Assembly: GCA_023394415.1 (NCBI GenBank)
Contig: JAEXAR010000043.1
Span: forward strand, 124,001-188,000
Direction of reading: 5' to 3'
Source: Bacteroidota bacterium
GTDB lineage: Bacteria; Bacteroidota; Bacteroidia; Flavobacteriales; Weeksellaceae
Length of the DNA: 64,000 nt
How positions within the stretch are numbered: the first letter of the stretch is position 1; the number at the start of each line of letters is the position of its first letter. The translations under genes and the position numbers were made by a program. The notes beneath the pieces were generated by a model. The model saw only the letters and a program-made list of their open reading frames with translations. It had not been told where the DNA came from and made no database searches. Of the stretch, positions 60,476 to 64,000 are shown in pieces.

Positions 60476-61687
60476 ATGTTAGAAAAAAAAGAACACGCTT
60501 ACGAAAAAGCCGTTTTGGTAGGCTTAATCACCAAAGAACAAGACGAAGAAAAACTTCGTGAATATATGGATGAGCTTGAGTTCCTGGCGTATACCGCCGG
60601 TGCAACTGTAGAGAAACGCTTCACCCAAAAAATGTCGCAACCCGATTCCCGAACGTTTGTTGGTAGTGGAAAAGCGGAGGAAATTCGTGATTACATCAAA
60701 GAACACGAAATCGGAACGGTAATTTTCGATGATGAACTCTCGCCTTCACAGCTAAAAAACCTAGAGCGTGAATTGGAAGTTAAAATTCTCGACAGAACCA
60801 ACCTGATACTTGATATTTTCGCACAAAGAGCGCAAACATCATATGCGAGAACACAAGTAGAACTCGCACAATACGAATATCTTCTTCCACGGTTAACCAG
60901 AATGTGGACACACTTGGAGCGTCAACGAGGTGGTATCGGAATGAGAGGACCCGGAGAAACCGAAATTGAAACCGACCGAAGAATTATTCGCGACAGGATT
61001 TCATTACTGAAGGATAAACTGAAAACCATCGATAAGCAAATGTCTACCCAAAGACAAAACCGCGGAAAAATGGTGCGTGTTGCTTTGGTAGGTTACACCA
61101 ACGTTGGAAAATCTACATTGATGAATTCGCTTTCAAAGTCGGAAGTCTTTGCAGAAAACAAACTCTTTGCAACCTTGGATACCACCGTAAGAAAGGTCGT
61201 TATTGGCAATCTTCCATTTTTGTTAACTGATACCGTAGGGTTTATCCGAAAATTGCCAACACAACTGGTAGAATCTTTTAAATCAACTTTGGATGAGGTG
61301 CGAGAATCTGATTTATTGATTCATGTGGTTGATATTTCACACGAAAGTTTTGAAGATCATATTGATTCCGTTAATCAGATTTTAATGGAAATTAATGCGC
61401 ATCAAAAACCAATGATAATGGTTTTCAATAAGATAGATGCTTTTGCGTATGAGAAAAAAGATGAAGACGATTTAACACCGGCCACCAAAAAAAATATTTC
61501 CCTAGATGAATGGATGAATACGTGGATGGCAAAAAGCAAACATCCAACCGTCTTTATATCGGCTTTAACCAAAGAAAACTTCCCGGAAATGAAAAAACTA
61601 ATCTACGATGAAGTTCTGAAAATCCATATTTCGCGCTTTCCGTATAATGACTTTTTGTTTGAGTATTTTGAGGATGAGGAGGTTTAA
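60476..61687 (+). CDS. hflX: GTPase HflX
   Basis: Ribosome-associated GTPase that rescues stalled or hibernating ribosomes. I choose the ATG at 60476 (403 residues, MLEKKEHAYEKAVLVGLI); a TTG at 60434 lies upstream. The N-terminal HflX domain ends with RGGIGMRGPGETEIETDRR near 175. The G domain has GYTNVGKSTLMNSL near 214 (G1), DTVGFIRKLPTQLVESFKST near 260 (G3) and FNKIDA near 331 (G4). The C-terminus FPYNDFLFEYFEDEE is short. Confidence 0.97.
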   Translation: MLEKKEHAYEKAVLVGLITKEQDEEKLREYMDELEFLAYTAGATVEKRFTQKMSQPDSRTFVGSGKAEEIRDYIKEHEIGTVIFDDELSPSQLKNLERELEVKILDRTNLILDIFAQRAQTSYARTQVELAQYEYLLPRLTRMWTHLERQRGGIGMRGPGETEIETDRRIIRDRISLLKDKLKTIDKQMSTQRQNRGKMVRVALVGYTNVGKSTLMNSLSKSEVFAENKLFATLDTTVRKVVIGNLPFLLTDTVGFIRKLPTQLVESFKSTLDEVRESDLLIHVVDISHESFEDHIDSVNQILMEINAHQKPMIMVFNKIDAFAYEKKDEDDLTPATKKNISLDEWMNTWMAKSKHPTVFISALTKENFPEMKKLIYDEVLKIHISRFPYNDFLFEYFEDEEV

Positions 61688-61690
61688 TTT

Positions 61691-61728
61691 GAAAATGTGA
61701 TAATTTGGTAATGTGATAATTTGAAAAT
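61691..61728. repeat. 16-bp tandem repeat
   Basis: Two units, GAAAATGTGATAATTT (61691-61706) and GGTAATGTGATAATTT (61707-61722), are followed by the start of a third (GAAAAT). They lie 4 bp past the hflX stop. Two full copies with two mismatches. Confidence 0.75.
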
Positions 61729-61886
61729 AAAAAAATTGTCTTCCTTTTTTATTAATAGTTTCATTTAATGCTTCGACACAGAAAATTATCACTGTGGATT
61801 GATAAATTTCCTATTGAATCTGGTATTTTTGAGCAAATTAAAAATTTTCTTTTTGAATTAAGTATCCGTTTTGTGTTAAAATAAAA

Positions 61887-62603
61887 ATGAAAACCATCAA
61901 CCAAATAAAATCCGCTCTCAAATTCCTTTCCATCAAAGAAAAGAAAGAATTTTATCCTCGTTTTTTCAAAGCAGGCCCCGGAGAATATGCCGAAGGTGAC
62001 GAGTTCATCGGTGTTACCGTTCCCGATCAAAGAAAAATCGTAAAGGAGTTTTGGAATAAAATTTCGCTGAATGAAATTGGCGAGTTGCTTTCATCAAAAA
62101 TTCACGAACATAGGCATACAGCTCTGCTGATGCTTGTTGCCAAATACGAAAAATCAAAATCAGAGGATGAAAAACAGCAAATTGTGGCGTTTTATCTCCA
62201 AAATTTGCAGCATATTAATAATTGGGATTTGGTTGATAATTCGTGTTATAAGATTTTAGGAAAGCATTGTTTTGAAAATAAAGACAACAGTATTCTGAAG
62301 AAACTTTCCAAATCTGATAATATGTGGCACAAAAGAATGGCTATTGTCAGCACCATGTATCACATCAAGAAAGGTGAATATGATTTAACAAAAGATATAG
62401 CCCTTAAAAATCTTTATCATCCCCACGATTTAATGCATAAAGCCAATGGTTGGCTCTTACGCGAAATGGGAAACAAGAACGAAGATGAACTTTTGAAATT
62501 TTTGGATAAAAATTATCATCAAATGCCAAGAACATCTCTTCGTTATGCGATAGAAAAATTAGACGAAAACACAAGACAAGAATTTTTAAAGGGAGAACGA
62601 TAG
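61887..62603 (+). CDS. DNA alkylation repair protein (AlkD-like)
   Basis: A 238-residue HEAT-like-repeat glycosylase of the AlkC/AlkD family, which excises alkylated bases without flipping. It has RFFKAGPGEYAEGDEFIGVT near 26, VPDQRKIVKEFWNKI, HEHRHTALLMLVAKY near 72, NNWDLVDNSCYKILG near 110 and a C-terminal NKNEDELLKFLDKNY. The WDLVD motif with its Asp is the conserved active-site segment. It lies 199 bp after hflX and has no same-strand partner close by. Confidence 0.92.
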   Translation: MKTINQIKSALKFLSIKEKKEFYPRFFKAGPGEYAEGDEFIGVTVPDQRKIVKEFWNKISLNEIGELLSSKIHEHRHTALLMLVAKYEKSKSEDEKQQIVAFYLQNLQHINNWDLVDNSCYKILGKHCFENKDNSILKKLSKSDNMWHKRMAIVSTMYHIKKGEYDLTKDIALKNLYHPHDLMHKANGWLLREMGNKNEDELLKFLDKNYHQMPRTSLRYAIEKLDENTRQEFLKGER

Positions 62604-62667
62604 GTTTTTAATAATATCATAATCCTGAATAAAGAGTTTTAAAAATTAAAAATTTCAGTAACCCCAA

Positions 62668-63018
62668 ATGGAATACACACTTTACCTTCGTGAAATTACC
62701 CATTACTTTCTGCACTTGGTCTTTCCGGTGGTTATTGGATTGGTGTTCTTCCGTACTAACTGGAAAAAAGCCTATCTCATTATGCTGGGAACGATGCTGG
62801 TAGATTTAGATCACATTTTTGCCAACCCTCTTTTTGATCCTAATCGGAATAGTATTGGTTTTCATCCTTTACATACTTATCCAATGATTGGGCTTTATGC
62901 TTTGGGAACCATTTTTTTGAAAGGTAATTATAGAATTATTGCAATAGGGCTTTTGTTTCATATGTTTACCGACTTTCAGGATTTTTATTTCTGGAAAGAT
63001 TATGCATATTTTAAATAA
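62668..63018 (+). CDS. DUF6122 family membrane protein
   Basis: A 116-residue membrane protein with about three to four hydrophobic segments. It has REITHYFLHLVFPVVIGLVFF, LGTMLVDLDHIFANPLFDP near 40, FHPLHTYPMIGLYALG near 70 and LLFHMFTDFQDFYFW. The recurring His and Asp residues (HYFLH, DLDH, HPLHT, HMFTDF) suggest a metal-dependent membrane hydrolase-like fold, as in YdjM/LexA-regulated membrane proteins. The function is unknown. Confidence 0.82.
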   Translation: MEYTLYLREITHYFLHLVFPVVIGLVFFRTNWKKAYLIMLGTMLVDLDHIFANPLFDPNRNSIGFHPLHTYPMIGLYALGTIFLKGNYRIIAIGLLFHMFTDFQDFYFWKDYAYFK

Positions 63019-63070
63019 CTATTTCGTTTTTGATAGATTTTTTGTATTTTGTGAAGATAAAAAATAAGAG

Positions 63071-64000
63071 ATGAAAATAAAGAAATATCTACACTGGACG
63101 AATATACTTCCTGTTTTCGCCGGAATATTCTATTTAGGCGGATTTTTGGATGATAGTACTGCTATGAATGTTATTGGAGCTCTACTTCTTTTCGGAAGTG
63201 TTTTGGCTGCTGTACACCACGCAGAAGTAATAGCACATAAAGTAGGTGAACCATACGGAACGATTATTTTAGCCATTTGCATTACCATTCTTGAAGTTGG
63301 ACTTATTATTTCCTTTATGCTTTCTGGCAGTGAAGGAGCACTTACTTATGCCAGAGATACCGTTTTCGCTGCAGTAATGATTATCCTGAACGGAATTCTC
63401 GGGCTTTGTATTTTAGTAGGCGGCGTTCGTTATCGGGAGCAGTTTTTTGCGAGAAGTTCTGTTACCACTTATCTCGTAAGTTTGGTTGCAATTTTGGTTC
63501 TCACGCTTATTTTGCCCAATTATACTTCCAGCCAAAGAGGACCTTTCTACACCGAACCTCAATTGATATTTGTGTCATTGGCGTGTCTGGTTATTTATGG
63601 TACTTTTCTTATGGTACAGACGGTAAGACACAGAAACTATTTTGTTTGTGATAATGAAGATCACGAAGATCACGATGAAAAGCCTTCCTCACTTAAAACC
63701 ATTATCAGCCTTGTGTTGCTGATTGTGTGTTTGGCAGTGGTAATTTTCATGGCTAAAGGTCTGTCTCCGGTTATTGAAGGTTTTGTGAAAAGTATTGGCG
63801 CACCTAAAGCTTTAGTGGGCGTCATCATTGCAGGTGTTGTTCTTTTGCCGGAAGGTTTTGCAGCAGTGCGTGCAGCGAGAAACAATCAAATACAGTCTTC
63901 GGTTAATTTGGCTTTAGGTTCAGCATTGGCAAGTGTCGGACTTACCATTCCTGCCATTTCAGCGGTTTGTATTATTTATGATATTCCGTTTGTGCTGGGA
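63071..64000 (+). CDS. chaA: ChaA-like calcium/cation:proton antiporter, 3' end missing
   Basis: 310 codons are visible from the ATG at 63071 to the right edge. It belongs to the Ca2+/cation antiporter (CaCA) family. The first repeat has HHAEVIAHKVGEPYGTIILA with the acidic cation-binding Glu, and LEVGLIISFML. Later segments include ILNGILGLCILVGGVRYREQ. An acidic, His-rich cytoplasmic loop (DNEDHEDHDEK near 200) may bind cations. The second repeat carries VGVIIAGVVLLPEGFAA. It is probably a Ca2+/H+ or Na+/H+ exchanger. Confidence 0.9.
   Translation, partial: MKIKKYLHWTNILPVFAGIFYLGGFLDDSTAMNVIGALLLFGSVLAAVHHAEVIAHKVGEPYGTIILAICITILEVGLIISFMLSGSEGALTYARDTVFAAVMIILNGILGLCILVGGVRYREQFFARSSVTTYLVSLVAILVLTLILPNYTSSQRGPFYTEPQLIFVSLACLVIYGTFLMVQTVRHRNYFVCDNEDHEDHDEKPSSLKTIISLVLLIVCLAVVIFMAKGLSPVIEGFVKSIGAPKALVGVIIAGVVLLPEGFAAVRAARNNQIQSSVNLALGSALASVGLTIPAISAVCIIYDIPFVLG

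Noticed and set aside
1..64000. CRISPR arrays, rRNA operons, prophage or transposons
   Set aside because: No regularly spaced direct repeats, no rRNA-like stretches and no transposase, integrase or phage structural genes were seen on either strand.

Overview
The window is a 64 kb piece of a low-GC Bacteroidota chromosome, most likely from the Flavobacteriia (Weeksellaceae, Chryseobacterium-like). The clues are a MurF-alanine racemase fusion, S46 dipeptidyl peptidase, DUF885 and S41 lipoproteins, a PA0069-type radical SAM protein, weak Shine-Dalgarno sequences, and promoters of the Bacteroidota type (TTG, about 19 bp, TAnnTTTG). Both ends cut genes: rnr at the left and a ChaA-like antiporter at the right. 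Almost all of the content is chromosomal housekeeping. I see no rRNA, CRISPR, prophage, insertion sequence or integrated element. One tRNA gene, tRNA-Val(TAC), is present.

Layout: 1-7 kb holds rnr and rpiB, then a 650-bp AT-rich gene-free spacer with several DnaA-box-like sequences, then pgk, a methyltransferase and mnmG. mnmG is bracketed by two perfect parS sites. Together these make 2-7 kb the best candidate for the replication origin region. 6.8-12.4 kb is a compact leftward operon: tdk, murF-alr, a patatin with an Omp85-like barrel, and ybeY. 12.5-17.6 kb runs rightward: an acidic protein of unknown function, a MurC-like ligase, rsmI, a DUF1398 gene, fabG and an MTA/SAH nucleosidase-like gene. 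17.6-26.4 kb has guaC, surE with DUF4256, the tail-specific protease, an SDR enzyme, a secreted-protein/lipoprotein pair, an XRE regulator and tsaB.

26.5-38.9 kb has an outer-membrane protein, a sugar-dehydrogenase lipoprotein, an S41 peptidase lipoprotein, a BlaI/M56 regulatory pair with a visible operator, uvrB, membrane proteins and pabB with a lyase-like partner. 39-51.8 kb has menD, a 2-oxoglutarate oxygenase, a radical SAM protein, clpC, two glycosyltransferases around sufE, tRNA-Val, folC and an ExbB-ExbD-TonB operon. 51.9-64 kb has a DUF885 protein, a single-domain response regulator, nth, bcp, two adjacent frameshifted genes (GNAT and DUF1905/YdeI), an S46 peptidase, a META-domain lipoprotein, a tandem SemiSWEET pair, hflX, an AlkD-like gene and the partial antiporter.

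Themes that join genes: cell-wall precursor synthesis (murF-alr, the MurC-like ligase), folate (pabB, pabC-like, folC), envelope proteolysis (Prc, S41, S46, DUF885) and TonB-type energy coupling. The points most worth checking are the candidate oriC with its parS pair, the cluster of three indels at 56.4-56.9 kb, the BlaI operator, and the lipoprotein with a JAMM-like motif. I did not find a clear new multi-gene system.
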